A stretch of DNA of 38,262 nucleotides from JADKIH01 sp031427625. GTDB taxonomy: Bacteria > Bacteroidota > Bacteroidia > AKYH767-A > 2013-40CM-41-45. Shown one piece after another: positions 9,301 to 18,044 of this stretch. Every line of letters begins with the position of its first letter. The stretch's first letter is position 1. The stretch is taken from the NCBI GenBank assembly GCA_031427625.1, contig JANPNV010000033.1:1-38262 (forward strand). The letters run 5' to 3'. The translations under genes and the position numbers were made by a program. The notes below the pieces were generated by a model, which worked only from the letters and a program-made list of their open reading frames with translations, searched no databases and was not told the DNA's origin.

Positions 9301-9811
9301 GATGTCGGCAGTGATCAACGCTATATCTCTGCCTGGAGTTTGTGACAGCATTACGGTAAATCTTTCATCATCTTCTTCACCATATACAACTCTTTACTCT
9401 GTAAATGGAATTATTAATACTAATGGCACGGGAAGCTTCTTGTTTCCGGCTGCTGCCTCAGGAGGAAATTATTATATCGTAATTCACCATCGTAATTCGA
9501 TTGAGACATGGAGTGCAACCCCTATCACAATTACAAATAATGTAATCTATAACTTCTCCAATTCTTCCTCGAAAGCATATGGTAATAATCTCGTCAATCT
9601 TGAATCAGGAGTATATGGATTATGGAGTGGTGATGTAAATCAAGATGGAACAATTAACCTATCCGATCTACAGCTAATTGAAAGTACTTCGCTGAATTTT
9701 AATATTGGGTATCTTCCGTATGATCTTACCGGTGATAATATTCCTGAATCTTCAGATTACTCTCTGATAGAAAATAATATTTCTTTTTTTATTAATGTTA
9801 TAAGGCCATAG
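6326..9811 (+). CDS. Giant surface protein: three cupredoxin-like domains nested in SprB repeats, MopE motif
   Basis: An 1161-residue exported protein. Signal peptide 1-26 (ends FLFAQ). Residues about 30-235 are a beta-sandwich ending GFAIDDIFV, common in Bacteroidota surface proteins; about 236-320 an Ig-like domain. Three long repeats follow (about 330-525, 525-710, 710-905). Each opens as a SprB repeat (GGSPPYTICWD, GGSPPYTVLWD, degenerate EGVSPYTLSG) and closes as one (AGIYNVIVSDANGC, AGTYSVIVTDANGC, AGNYSLTVTDVNSC). Between these halves lies a cupredoxin-like domain with PGHP and C-x2-H-x2-M: H418/C467/H470/M473, H613/C660/H663/M666, H803/C852/H855/M858. Residues about 909-970 are a MopE-type motif (DGDNDGFG...DCNDANTLINPGATEICNGIDDNCNGQIDDG). 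The end (977-1161) resembles the tail of the M36 protease at 1493-5443, with degenerate calcium loops. Copper binding is inferred from ligand spacing, not shown. Confidence 0.85.
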   Translation: MNYFYSAYLKVFLLICLFLKINFLFAQTNPSAQSIPYSQNFNTLSASSSTFPAGWQGWILSASGTTTTFSIVAPILDSILTPSSNASINAKSIHNYNTKIGMLGLSTADPALCLAFVTTGISSVQISHNIMTIRNPFNGSTNTRFNQVDLQYRVGASGNFTSVSGITNGIYQNNTTLQIGAVTTAQNTQFKSFILPSACNNQPLVQVRWVIRDFSGIGERPGFAIDDIFVCSAVTTPFISVTGPSAFCAGSNATYNSVITGGGTNPSYQWKKNGINIATGSTTNLSGLLVGDQIQCVLTSNANCVTSFIATSNTITIGSVNSSPVISGAVISNVSCPGAKNGAINITVTGGSPPYTICWDTTNIVNGSMYGVTVGTKTAAHPFPGGIGVAYYIDGLQAKELILTKGIQYVFNIATPGHPWHISTDSLGGNANNFVTSGQSGSVSGTQTGTVTFTPNNSHPSTLYYPCAFHQWMGGRIRVRSGYCVEDPSGLKAGIYNVIVSDANGCTTSGQYTVNELPSPVSLSADIVDAVCGRTGSIDLHIQGGSPPYTVLWDTLNKINGPGFGVMVGAKTPSNPYFNLGNPSCFYINGIEAPAITLVRGINYNFNIMNPGHPWHISTDSIGGNSSGLVTAGQSGAPNDNGLVTFTPALVHPNLLRYDCAAHQYMGYNIDVFNGYLSEDLNAFEAGTYSVIVTDANGCSSNSTFIINGSPYTIKGTITSILDASCFGNADGQIDIEPSEGVSPYTLSGSGPIIIVIVQSKNHSHPQFGTGSGNGYVIDGMQGKEITLIRGLTYSFSVLAPGHPFFISTSLTGGPSNLASEVTHGVVNSMVTNGTLFFTPDNTHPNLLYYQCAAHNNMGWKINIIDQAPDADLLNCMAGNYSLTVTDVNSCSTSSVLNITINEPAANIFYYDGDNDGFGISSESALGCNPPAGFVFSPGDCNDANTLINPGATEICNGIDDNCNGQIDDGVLCGTNLNLTVFIQGFYLGGMQMSAVINAISLPGVCDSITVNLSSSSSPYTTLYSVNGIINTNGTGSFLFPAAASGGNYYIVIHHRNSIETWSATPITITNNVIYNFSNSSSKAYGNNLVNLESGVYGLWSGDVNQDGTINLSDLQLIESTSLNFNIGYLPYDLTGDNIPESSDYSLIENNISFFINVIRP

Positions 9812-9813
9812 TC

Positions 9814-9844
9814 AAAAAAAATCCGGCTGAATGAACCGGATTTT
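9814..9844. terminator. Bidirectional terminator between convergent genes
   Basis: AAAATCCGG (9818-9826) pairs with CCGGATTTT (9836-9844) around a nine-base loop. A run of A residues precedes it, giving a good U-tract for minus-strand transcription ending after the M36 protease gene; the plus-strand T run is only four bases, so termination is probably stronger for the minus-strand gene. Confidence 0.75.
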
Positions 9845-9866
9845 ATCAAAATAGAAAATGTGATGT

Positions 9867-12800
9867 TTAATTTTTTACAAGTGTTATTTTTTTCGACTTC
9901 AATTGTGCTCTGTCCTCAATATTTACCAGAATAAATTCTGCAGCAATATTTTTTAGTGATGTCGTAAACGTGTTTCCTCCATTGTAGCGCATGTCAATTA
10001 GAAGTTTTCCGATCGGATCGTAGACTCTGATTCTTGCATTTGCCGGTGGAAAATTAAATTTTACAATAAGTTCATGGTTGGAATAAAATACTCCCGGTTC
10101 GAATGAAGTCAGCTGTTCAATTCCTACAAACGCAACGGTAATTAACTGGTTTGATCCGGACTGACATCCGTTGGCGTCTGTCACAACTAGCGAAACAGAA
10201 TAAGTTCCGGGTGTTGTATATGTTACCGAAGGATTTTCGAGAGCTGAAGTTGCTCCATTACCAAAATCCCACTGCCAATTAACAGTATTCCCATTTGAAG
10301 TGTTCGTCATTTGTGTAGTAAGCCCTGTTGCAGAATAAGTAAAAGAACTCAATGGGCCCTGCGATACATTTACGTTTATTAATAATGGTACGCTTGTGCA
10401 TGGCAATTCCTGAACTTCCCAATTATACAAATAATAATAAAATGTTGATGGATTTGTTGTCGAGTTCGAATTTGTTATGCTGACTAAGCCCGCCACTGTA
10501 TAAGGATAGTTTGCGCCGGCATTGTTTCTATATAGATTAGAACCTGCCACAACACCGATTGAATAATTTCCAGGAGTTGGAATATCAAAGTTCAGATTCA
10601 CGCGACTCTGTCCATTTGGAATATTTATGCTGATGGTTTTAATTATCGTAACCCCCTGATAAAGATTTATTGTTCGTGATGCCGTACCACTTGCGTCAAC
10701 CCAAACAGAAATCAGTCGCATAGGAGCAATCACTGTGAATAGCAACCTCCCTTCGAATGTTGTATTGTGATATCCTCCTCCACCAAATGTATTATTTACC
10801 GGGCCAGCATTCTGGACAGGCGTAGGCGTGTATTGTACTACTTTATATGTTGTAGATGTATTTAATATCGGCGTATTAAAAACCGAACCAGAAAAAATTA
10901 ATGAGTCGTTTAGATTTTTCCATTCCGCAACATTTCCGCCTGTTATATTGGCTGTCAAAACTGTAGAGTTGCCAATGCATAAAGTTGTATCTCCTGAAAT
11001 TGACGGAGAAGGAGGGAAGTTAACTGTTATATAACCTGATCTTACCAGAGAATCAACACCAATGGTATTGGTTACTGTAAGTGTCACATTAAATACTCCT
11101 GATGTTGTATATGTATGTGCTGGATTTTGAATTGATGAATTAGATCCGTCGCCAAAATTCCAGTTCCATTGTTGTGGTGTGTTTATAGAATGGTCGGTAA
11201 AGTGAACTATTCCCAGACAGGTAGTTGTATTGTCAGCAATAAAATCTGCCGTAGGACTAGTTGTTGCAATAAGGCATTGGGATGGTAAACTAAAATTCTC
11301 AGTTTCGTCGCCGGCCACATCAGAACTTCCCTGGATTGCATTAGCTCCCATTCCTCTTTTTGCAAAAGCTGTCCAGATAATACATTTGTGAATTCCGCCA
11401 TAAAGGTTATCATCTGCAAGCAGAATTGCATCACGAGAGTCAAGAAATCCCGGACTACATGGTTGTAATTTTAATCCTTCAATCACAAGTTTAAGCGCAA
11501 TGTTGTTTCCTGATGTACCGTTTATCCAATCAGGGTCGAAGCCAAACTGATCGATTAATCCCCAGTTCATTTCCCATAAGGCTGTACACCATACTTCACC
11601 TATATCATGTACCTCTGCACTTTGAGCAAGAAATCCGTATGTCTCAGGGTCTATATTCATATCCGTAGAATAAGGATAGCGTCGAATTCCAGATCCATTG
11701 GATGATTGCCCTTGTGCAAACGTCCCAACTCCCCTTGATCCAGTTCCTAAATCACCAACACGTGTTGAAAGCATCAGTGCAAAGAAATCACTCCATCCTT
11801 CACCGCCTTCTTCTCCATTCCCGAGACAATTAGAATTTAGAGGACCACCAGTAAGTCTGTTAGAAACACCATGGCCGAATTCATGAACGACAATACCATT
11901 ATCAAGTGAGCCATCAATAGAAACAGAGCCAGATGGAGGAGGATTCAAAGTGCCATTCACAGTTGATCCGCCTGTAATTGTATTTCTGTAGAGGTTTCCA
12001 TCAGCTTGTGAAACCATTACAGATGGAATAGTAACAGATCCTCCGGTGCCGTTATCGCCCATGGCGAAAGGAGATCCAGTTGAATTGTTAATCATTACAA
12101 CTGCAATTGCTCCGGCATTTTGCGCCTGAATTACTTTATCGACAAAGTTGCAAATGCCCCTGTCAATTAATGCAATCTTTCCACTAAGTGCTGTCGTGTT
12201 AATTATTGTTTCGCATGCATCGGTTGTAGTGCCATTGCCGTCATCTACTAAAATAAAATTTGCCGTAATGGGTGTTGTTATTGTTGGACCAAATCCTGCA
12301 GGAATGCATATATAATTTGCTGCAATGCTTCCCGGACTATTAATTACCAACGACGATTGAACAGAGCCAGTCCATAAAAACATCTGCATTCTTCCATTCA
12401 TTCCGTCGTCGGGGGTGGAGAAATTCGCATTGTTTGTTCCTCCGCCGTCCTGGCATTCTGCTACTACATAATCATTTCCTAAACCGCCATTGCCGTAATT
12501 GTTCTGCTGGAAATTGCCTGAGGCTTCATCGAATCCATTATGATATAATATATCATGAACGGCATTGTTTACGTAAAACAAATTCGTGACAGATGCACTC
12601 AGGTATGTAGAGGGTTGTTGTGTAAAATTGATAGGAAAATCGAAATTAAGTGATGCAGTGCCATCGGGTGAAGTTCCTGGAGCATTCTGATTAGCAATGT
12701 CATCATAGGCATATACGTTATTTCCTCGCGTAATCGTATACTCTGCTCCTGTAATTCCATTGGTGTCATGCCAGCCATATGGTGATGCGATCGGATCTGC

Positions 12801-13598
12801 CGGATTCGTCAGAAGAGTTGATGGTCCAAAATTTGGTGACTCAAGTGGCAATGCAAAAACACGATAAACAGGAAGTGAGGAAGTTTGATTTGACAATGGC
12901 TGTTGAATAACAGAAGAATTTGAATTCACATTGTTTTCACTGACGTCAAAATCACAATGCGACGTCCAGTCATTTTTTTGAATATATTCTCCTGATGTTG
13001 CATTGATGCGCACGTTCCACCAATGACTTCTGTCTTTTAAGCGCATGTTTACATCCCAAGAAAGAATAAGGGAATTATTTACAGATTGGTAAACTAACTC
13101 TACTCTAATTTCTTCATCAGAAAGCTGATTGCATTTATAGTATGTACGGTTGAGTTCTTTCCTTGCCGATAAATATTTTAATTCTCCTTCAACTTTCAAA
13201 CCGAGATGTTCTGCTGTTTTAATAACTGCAGATTCAGCTGTGAGCGATGGACTGTTTACATTAATTTTATGAATGGCATCACTGTAAAATCTTTTTGCAA
13301 AAGAAAGAACTTTCCCTTCCTTAACGGTCACACTGCTGACTGCGTTGAAGATTCTTTTCCCATTCACCATTTGATGAACATATACATAAGTGATTCCGGT
13401 TTTTGAATTCGAATAATAATCGCTTATCATCCAATTGCTGATGTCGGTTTCGGTTAGATTTAAATTAGTCTTGTTATCATCAAGATAATTTAACACAATA
13501 GCTTTTAACTGTGCCTCCTCTTTTTTCTCTGCTTTCGAATTTTTCGAATTTAAAAGCAGGGTTATAAATAGCAGGCATACTAGGCGGAGCATTTTCAT
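9867..13598 (-). CDS. Secreted M36 metalloprotease with two PKD domains and T9SS sorting domain
   Basis: A 1243-residue paralogue of the protease at 1493-5443. Signal peptide 1-23 (MKMLRLVCLLFITLLLNSKNSKA), FTP-type propeptide (about 30-115), M36 catalytic region with HEFGH (H572, E573, H576) and E600 of GGEGWSDF, and a PA domain (about 440-550) inserted in that region. Then a PKD domain (about 783-855), an Ig-like stretch and beta sandwich, a second PKD domain (about 1084-1155) and a C-terminal T9SS type A-like domain (about 1165-1243, with ARIRVYDPIGKLLIDMRYNG and the end KSKKITLVKN). It should cross the outer membrane by T9SS and lose the tail on export. I chose the ATG at 13598 because the frame's first TTG (13649) lies inside a perfect TACATTTG promoter box; the ATG at 13592 is also possible. 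Confidence 0.94.
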   Translation of the reverse strand: MKMLRLVCLLFITLLLNSKNSKAEKKEEAQLKAIVLNYLDDNKTNLNLTETDISNWMISDYYSNSKTGITYVYVHQMVNGKRIFNAVSSVTVKEGKVLSFAKRFYSDAIHKINVNSPSLTAESAVIKTAEHLGLKVEGELKYLSARKELNRTYYKCNQLSDEEIRVELVYQSVNNSLILSWDVNMRLKDRSHWWNVRINATSGEYIQKNDWTSHCDFDVSENNVNSNSSVIQQPLSNQTSSLPVYRVFALPLESPNFGPSTLLTNPADPIASPYGWHDTNGITGAEYTITRGNNVYAYDDIANQNAPGTSPDGTASLNFDFPINFTQQPSTYLSASVTNLFYVNNAVHDILYHNGFDEASGNFQQNNYGNGGLGNDYVVAECQDGGGTNNANFSTPDDGMNGRMQMFLWTGSVQSSLVINSPGSIAANYICIPAGFGPTITTPITANFILVDDGNGTTTDACETIINTTALSGKIALIDRGICNFVDKVIQAQNAGAIAVVMINNSTGSPFAMGDNGTGGSVTIPSVMVSQADGNLYRNTITGGSTVNGTLNPPPSGSVSIDGSLDNGIVVHEFGHGVSNRLTGGPLNSNCLGNGEEGGEGWSDFFALMLSTRVGDLGTGSRGVGTFAQGQSSNGSGIRRYPYSTDMNIDPETYGFLAQSAEVHDIGEVWCTALWEMNWGLIDQFGFDPDWINGTSGNNIALKLVIEGLKLQPCSPGFLDSRDAILLADDNLYGGIHKCIIWTAFAKRGMGANAIQGSSDVAGDETENFSLPSQCLIATTSPTADFIADNTTTCLGIVHFTDHSINTPQQWNWNFGDGSNSSIQNPAHTYTTSGVFNVTLTVTNTIGVDSLVRSGYITVNFPPSPSISGDTTLCIGNSTVLTANITGGNVAEWKNLNDSLIFSGSVFNTPILNTSTTYKVVQYTPTPVQNAGPVNNTFGGGGYHNTTFEGRLLFTVIAPMRLISVWVDASGTASRTINLYQGVTIIKTISINIPNGQSRVNLNFDIPTPGNYSIGVVAGSNLYRNNAGANYPYTVAGLVSITNSNSTTNPSTFYYYLYNWEVQELPCTSVPLLINVNVSQGPLSSFTYSATGLTTQMTNTSNGNTVNWQWDFGNGATSALENPSVTYTTPGTYSVSLVVTDANGCQSGSNQLITVAFVGIEQLTSFEPGVFYSNHELIVKFNFPPANARIRVYDPIGKLLIDMRYNGGNTFTTSLKNIAAEFILVNIEDRAQLKSKKITLVKN

Positions 13599-13646
13599 CG
13601 ATAAGTGGTTGGATTTGGTTTCCCTGAACTGAGAATAAATTGTGTC

Positions 13647-13654
13647 CAAATGTA
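13647..13654 (-). promoter_or_regulatory. Candidate -7 box for the second M36 protease
   Basis: On the minus strand this reads TACATTTG, a full match to the Bacteroidota TAnnTTTG -7 element, about 48 bases before the chosen start codon. It supports a start at 13598 rather than at the in-frame TTG overlapping the box. No clear -33 element is seen. Confidence 0.5.
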
Positions 13655-13736
13655 AAAAAGATTCCTTCTCTGAGGTTGTATCTGCGATTATTTAATTGAA
13701 ATTCATGGATCTGTCATGGAAATGTAAGTACCCAAA

Positions 13737-16046
13737 TCAGGCGGATTTCCTGATCTTTATGACTACAAGTTTGGATGTTGGCGTATTGCTCTTATCGGCC
13801 GTACTGTTTATCGGCACAAGTACATTGGTTTCGGGGAAATAAGTTGCCGTACATTTCTCGGGGATGCTATAGGGTATGACTATAAATTTCCGTGCAACAC
13901 GCTCAATATTTTCATGGTAATTAAAAAGATCTACGACATCCGATTTTAATAGTCCGGCGTTTAACATGTCTTTTTCATTCATAAAAATAACCCGCCTTTC
14001 ATTGATCACTCCCCGATAACGGTCATTGAGTCCGTAAATGGTTGTGTTGAATTGGTCATGCGAACGAATAGTCATCATCATAAACTCGTCTGTTTTAAGA
14101 TTGACCTCATAAATTCGGGCTATATTAAAATCAGCTTTGCCACTGGTTGTCGTAAATACCTTTTCACGAGTAACGTTTGGAAGGTAGAATCCGCCCGGTT
14201 TTCTGACGCGGGCATTGTAGTTTTCAAATCCGGGAATAGTAACAGCAATATCATCACGGATGCTATCATAGTGATTCAAATAATTTTTCCAGTGCGATCC
14301 TGCATTTTTTCCGAAAACAGATTGAGCCAACTTTCCTACAATTACGGGTTCGCTAAGCATGTCATCAGAAACAGGACTGAGCGATCCCTTTGACATCTGT
14401 ACGACTCCCATTGAATTTTCTGTTGTTACGAATTGTTGTTCGTTGTTTACAATATCCTGATCGCTTCTTCCCAATGTCGGAAGTATTAATGCTGCCTCGC
14501 CGGTAATCAGATGACTCCTGTTTAGCTTGGTTGAAATGTGTACGGTGAGTTTGCATTTTCTCAATGCTTGTGCAGTATATTCTGTATCTGGTGTAGCAGA
14601 TAAAAAATTTCCACCCATGGCTATGAAAACTTTTACTTTTTCCTGTTGCATGGCATGAATGCATTCGACAGTATCGTATCCCGGTTTTTCCGGAAATTTT
14701 TTTGAGTAAGTTCGTTCAAGTGCATTGATGAATGCCAGCGAAGGTTTTTCGTAAATGCCCATCGTCCTGTCACCCTGTACATTGCTATGACCTCTTACCG
14801 GACAAGTACCTGCGCCGGGTTTTCCGATACTTCCTTTCAGTAAAAGAAGATTTACAATTTCCCTGATCGTGTTAACAGCGTTTTTATGTTGTGTTAGTCC
14901 CATTGCCCAACAGGCAATGATCTTTGATTTATTTTTCAGGATGCTTGCAATATTTTTTATTTCTTCCAATGAGATTCCGCATGCGTCAACAAGTTTATCC
15001 ATCTCCAGATTTTCAAGATGGTCGATGAATGCATTATATCCTTTTGTATGTTCATTTATAAATGTCTTATCGAAAACATCGCCGTTGTTATTTTCTTCCT
15101 CTAAAAGAAGTTTTTCCAATGCCTGAAGAAGGGCCATGTCACCGTTGATTTTTACCTGCAGAAAATGATCGGTAAGCCTTGCCTTAATGCCTAACATTCC
15201 TTTTATTGTTTGAGGATCATTGAATGCGATAAGGCCGGTTTCAGGTAATGGATTTACTGAAATGATTATGCAATTATTTTCTTTCGCCTTTTGCAGAGCG
15301 GTTAACATTCTAGGATGATTTGTTCCGGGATTCTGGCCGAGTATGATAATTACTTCCGCCTTATAAAAATCGTCAAGTGTCACTGATCCTTTTCCGAAGC
15401 CAAGACTTTCCGTAAGAGCTACCCCGCTCGACTCATGACACATATTGCTACAGTCAGGAAGATTATTTGTCCCGAATTCTCTAACGAAAAGCTGATAAAG
15501 AAATGCTGCTTCATTGCTGGTTCTGCCGCTGGTATAGAATACAGCTTCATCAGGAGTAGAGCATTGTTTTAAATTATCAGAAATTATTGAAAATGCATTA
15601 TCCCATGAAACTTCCTTGTAATGGGTAGCTCCCTTTTCAAGGTAAACGGGTTGAGCTACTCTTCCTTTTTTCCCAATTTCATAATCGTTAAGCATCGAAA
15701 GTTCGTTTACCGAATGCGATGAAAAAAAATCAGCAGTTAATTTATTCGTTGTTGCTTCTTCGGCGATAGCCTTTGCGCCGTTCTCGCAATATTCTCCAAG
15801 TTTTGAACGCTCGTCGTCCGGATCAGGCCAGGCGCAACCCGGACAGTCGTAACCGTCTTTCTGATTGAGGGAATTAAGTGCGCGGAATGCTCTCACGGGA
15901 CCCATTTCGCGAAGCATATGAGTAGCACTCGAAAGTATGGCGGGAATTCCTGCTGCTACATTTTTAGGTAGCATCAGGCGAAGGCCCGTAAGTTTTTCAG
16001 GGTTCTCCGGATCAGGAAGGTTAGGTATTTCAATTTTGTCTTCCAA
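13737..16046 (-). CDS. FdhF/YdeP-type molybdopterin oxidoreductase
   Basis: A 769-residue molybdopterin-dependent oxidoreductase of the formate-dehydrogenase-like FdhF/YdeP family. The N-terminal DGYDCPGCAWPDPDDERSK segment is diagnostic. C203-H204 in NMCHESSG corresponds to the active-site Cys/SeCys-His of formate dehydrogenase H and is the likely Mo ligand. Further cofactor motifs include ILGQNPGTNHPRML, CPVRGHSNVQGDRTMG, AMGGNFLSATPD and, near the C-terminus, TIRSHDQFNTTIYGLNDRYRG. No twin-arginine signal is seen, so the enzyme is probably cytoplasmic. The substrate is not settled for this family; formate is a guess. The start is a TTG, four bases after the stop of the preceding gene, which suggests coupled translation; no suitable ATG precedes the CPGC motif except the one at residue 25. 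It is the last gene of a mobA-fdhD-DUF7009-like operon dedicated to it. Confidence 0.92.
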   Translation of the reverse strand: MEDKIEIPNLPDPENPEKLTGLRLMLPKNVAAGIPAILSSATHMLREMGPVRAFRALNSLNQKDGYDCPGCAWPDPDDERSKLGEYCENGAKAIAEEATTNKLTADFFSSHSVNELSMLNDYEIGKKGRVAQPVYLEKGATHYKEVSWDNAFSIISDNLKQCSTPDEAVFYTSGRTSNEAAFLYQLFVREFGTNNLPDCSNMCHESSGVALTESLGFGKGSVTLDDFYKAEVIIILGQNPGTNHPRMLTALQKAKENNCIIISVNPLPETGLIAFNDPQTIKGMLGIKARLTDHFLQVKINGDMALLQALEKLLLEEENNNGDVFDKTFINEHTKGYNAFIDHLENLEMDKLVDACGISLEEIKNIASILKNKSKIIACWAMGLTQHKNAVNTIREIVNLLLLKGSIGKPGAGTCPVRGHSNVQGDRTMGIYEKPSLAFINALERTYSKKFPEKPGYDTVECIHAMQQEKVKVFIAMGGNFLSATPDTEYTAQALRKCKLTVHISTKLNRSHLITGEAALILPTLGRSDQDIVNNEQQFVTTENSMGVVQMSKGSLSPVSDDMLSEPVIVGKLAQSVFGKNAGSHWKNYLNHYDSIRDDIAVTIPGFENYNARVRKPGGFYLPNVTREKVFTTTSGKADFNIARIYEVNLKTDEFMMMTIRSHDQFNTTIYGLNDRYRGVINERRVIFMNEKDMLNAGLLKSDVVDLFNYHENIERVARKFIVIPYSIPEKCTATYFPETNVLVPINSTADKSNTPTSKLVVIKIRKSA

Positions 16047-16050
16047 AAAA

Positions 16051-16422
16051 TTATTTTTTCTTTTCCGTTAATGGATTCTCATAATTATCGGACTGATCTT
16101 CTACTGTCTCATCAAGGCATTTGAAATCTTTCTCGATGAGTAAATAAAGTTTCTTTCCGTTTTCAACATCCATTTCGCCGCTGACTCCGACTTTATTAGT
16201 AGTAATCCATTCCTTTCCCATAACCATAGGTAAATTAACAACCAGAGTATTGTTTTCGAATGAAGCTGATAATTTTTCCTGATCATTCACTTTTAGCGAA
16301 TAGCTGAATACGTTGCTGCCAAATGATGTTTTTTCTTCGATAAATAATGTGTTCCCAAAATAATCTACCTCGCTTTTTGTCAGGCGGAGTCTTAATGTAT
16401 TTCCTTTAATGCGCAGCTTCAT
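16051..16422 (-). CDS. DUF7009-like protein of the Mo-enzyme operon
   Basis: A cytoplasmic protein of 123 residues, with no signal or membrane segment. It starts MKLRIKGNTLRLRLTKSEV, has a beta-rich middle (FSYSLKV, LVVNLPMVMGKEWI) and ends with the acidic IEKDFKCLDETVEDQSDNYENP. I recognise this as the pattern of the DUF7009 family, a Bacteroidota group of unknown function. I chose the ATG at 16422; the frame is open to 16488, but the extension (MINYVAIQTLSS...) is not family-like. It sits 104 bases after fdhD and four bases before the oxidoreductase, so a role in that enzyme's maturation or use is plausible but inferred only from position. The single conserved-looking Cys in DFKCLDE might matter, but there is no evidence for a metal site. 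Confidence 0.75.
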   Translation of the reverse strand: MKLRIKGNTLRLRLTKSEVDYFGNTLFIEEKTSFGSNVFSYSLKVNDQEKLSASFENNTLVVNLPMVMGKEWITTNKVGVSGEMDVENGKKLYLLIEKDFKCLDETVEDQSDNYENPLTEKKK

Positions 16423-16526
16423 GGTGTGTTTATTTTCTTGATGGGTAAGATAAGAAGAAAGTGTTTGAATAGCGACGTAATTTATCAAGCAGCTGAAGCA
16501 TTCAGTCCGATGGTAATCTTTCTATT

Positions 16527-17342
16527 TCAGGTAATTCTCTTTTCTCCACTGTAAATATTGAATTTTTCTTTCTTAAGAAATCCGATAAGAGTCATATTTC
16601 TTTCTTTGGCAAGTGATACGGCAAGACTTGAAGGTGCGCCTACTGCGGCGACAATGGAGATTCCTGCCATGGTTGCTTTTTGAATAAGTTCGAAGCTGGC
16701 TCGTCCGCTTAAAAGTAATAAGCAATCGTTTAAAGGCACACTGTTTTTCATTAAAGCAGATCCGATAAGTTTGTCGAGTGCATTGTGACGGCCGACGTCT
16801 TCGTTAAGAAAAAGTAATTCTCCGTCAGTATTAAACAACGCTGATGCATGCAGTCCTCCGGTTTGTTCGAATACATTCTGATGTTCGCGTAGCTTATCGG
16901 GTAATGTTCTTAACAGAGAAGAACTAAAACAAAGATTAATATCTTCTGATTGTTTGTTTCCAGTTGTATAGATGGCTTCGATCGAACTTTTTCCACATAC
17001 ACCGCAACTTGAGCTTGTATAAAAATGCCTGTCAAGTTTTGTCTCTTCAAAAAACACATGTTCGTTTAGGACTATGGTTACGGAATTATTGTTTAACTGT
17101 ATTGTATTTTCAACATCATCGAATGCATGAATTATTCCTTCAGTAAATAGAAACCCAATAGCAAGTTCTTTGTCATTGCCTGGAGTACGCATTGTGATTG
17201 AGATATTCTTTTCTACTCTCAGGGAATTTCTCAAGAATGAAATTTTTATTTCGAGCGGTTCTTCGACAGCGAGAAAATCTTCTGCTGTTGTAATTCCCGA
17301 GCTGCTCACTTTGCTGATGGTAGTATTTTGTATTGATAGCAT
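16527..17342 (-). CDS. fdhD: FdhD, formate dehydrogenase sulfurtransferase
   Basis: A 271-residue FdhD homologue. FdhD passes sulfur from the cysteine desulfurase to the Mo-bis-MGD cofactor of formate dehydrogenases, giving the sulfido ligand needed for activity. The catalytic SSCGVCGKSS loop is intact (C113 and C116, equivalent to E. coli C121 and C124). Other family landmarks are EEPLEIKIS near the N-terminus, MRTPGNDKELAIGFLFTEGI, GGLHASALF, NEDVGRHNALDKLIG and LLLSGRASFELIQKA. Length is normal for the family. It starts three bases after mobA, so the two are surely co-transcribed, and it serves the FdhF/YdeP-type enzyme encoded downstream. Confidence 0.97.
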   Translation of the reverse strand: MLSIQNTTISKVSSSGITTAEDFLAVEEPLEIKISFLRNSLRVEKNISITMRTPGNDKELAIGFLFTEGIIHAFDDVENTIQLNNNSVTIVLNEHVFFEETKLDRHFYTSSSCGVCGKSSIEAIYTTGNKQSEDINLCFSSSLLRTLPDKLREHQNVFEQTGGLHASALFNTDGELLFLNEDVGRHNALDKLIGSALMKNSVPLNDCLLLLSGRASFELIQKATMAGISIVAAVGAPSSLAVSLAKERNMTLIGFLKKEKFNIYSGEKRIT

Positions 17343-17345
17343 TTT

Positions 17346-17948
17346 TTAGGGTGATGATATATTTATTTTTTCAGTTTTATATTCATCCCACGTATCAGCA
17401 CTTAATAGAAGATTGTCGCTTGCCGGAGAAAATGTAATGATGTTTTCAGTTTCCAGGAAATCACGAAGAGAATATTTTCCCTTATGAAACCTGATTAGTA
17501 ATTTATCGAAACTTGAATATTCATAGAGTGCAATCAAGGGTTGTCTGATGTTATTAGTATCAATAAAACAATGAGCATCTGATGATGAGTCATTATTTTC
17601 TGTTAATTGTTGCAGCGCTTCTATATTTAGATGTGGATAATCGCAACCAACAAAAAGGATTGCTTTTTCAGGAAAGGATTTGAAACTTGTTAGCAGACCG
17701 GAAACGGGACCATGTCCTGAGAATTGTTTGTCGTCAGTTATAAAATTATAACCTTGATCAACAGCGCTGGATTGTTCTTCATTACAGGAGATATAAACCT
17801 GTGTACATATTGTTTTCAGAAGATCATAAATAAAATACCGCTGTGGTTTTCCATGATAGTTGAGCAGACTCTTATCTACTCCCATTCTTCTGGATTTCCC
17901 ACCGCATGCTACAATTCCTGTCAGGTTATGATTTATTGGTTTATTCAT
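17346..17948 (-). CDS. mobA: MobA, molybdenum cofactor guanylyltransferase
   Basis: A 200-residue NTP-transferase-fold protein. The N-terminal GIVACGGKSRRMGVDKSLL (residues 11-29) is the nucleotide-binding signature of MobA, which attaches GMP to molybdopterin to make the MGD cofactor. FVGCDYPHL holds the metal-binding aspartate, and PLIALYEY is a usual downstream segment. It is the first gene of the Mo-enzyme operon, three bases ahead of fdhD; the enzyme it feeds needs bis-MGD, which fits. Other Moco biosynthesis genes (moaA, moaC, moeA) are not in the window and must lie elsewhere. Confidence 0.95.
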   Translation of the reverse strand: MNKPINHNLTGIVACGGKSRRMGVDKSLLNYHGKPQRYFIYDLLKTICTQVYISCNEEQSSAVDQGYNFITDDKQFSGHGPVSGLLTSFKSFPEKAILFVGCDYPHLNIEALQQLTENNDSSSDAHCFIDTNNIRQPLIALYEYSSFDKLLIRFHKGKYSLRDFLETENIITFSPASDNLLLSADTWDEYKTEKINISSP

Positions 17949-18044
17949 CTGATGCAGAAAAGTAACTATTTCGATTTTATTATCGGATACTTTTCGAAAA
18001 TTAATGACATTTGATTTGATTAAATTGCTTAATCATATTAAATC

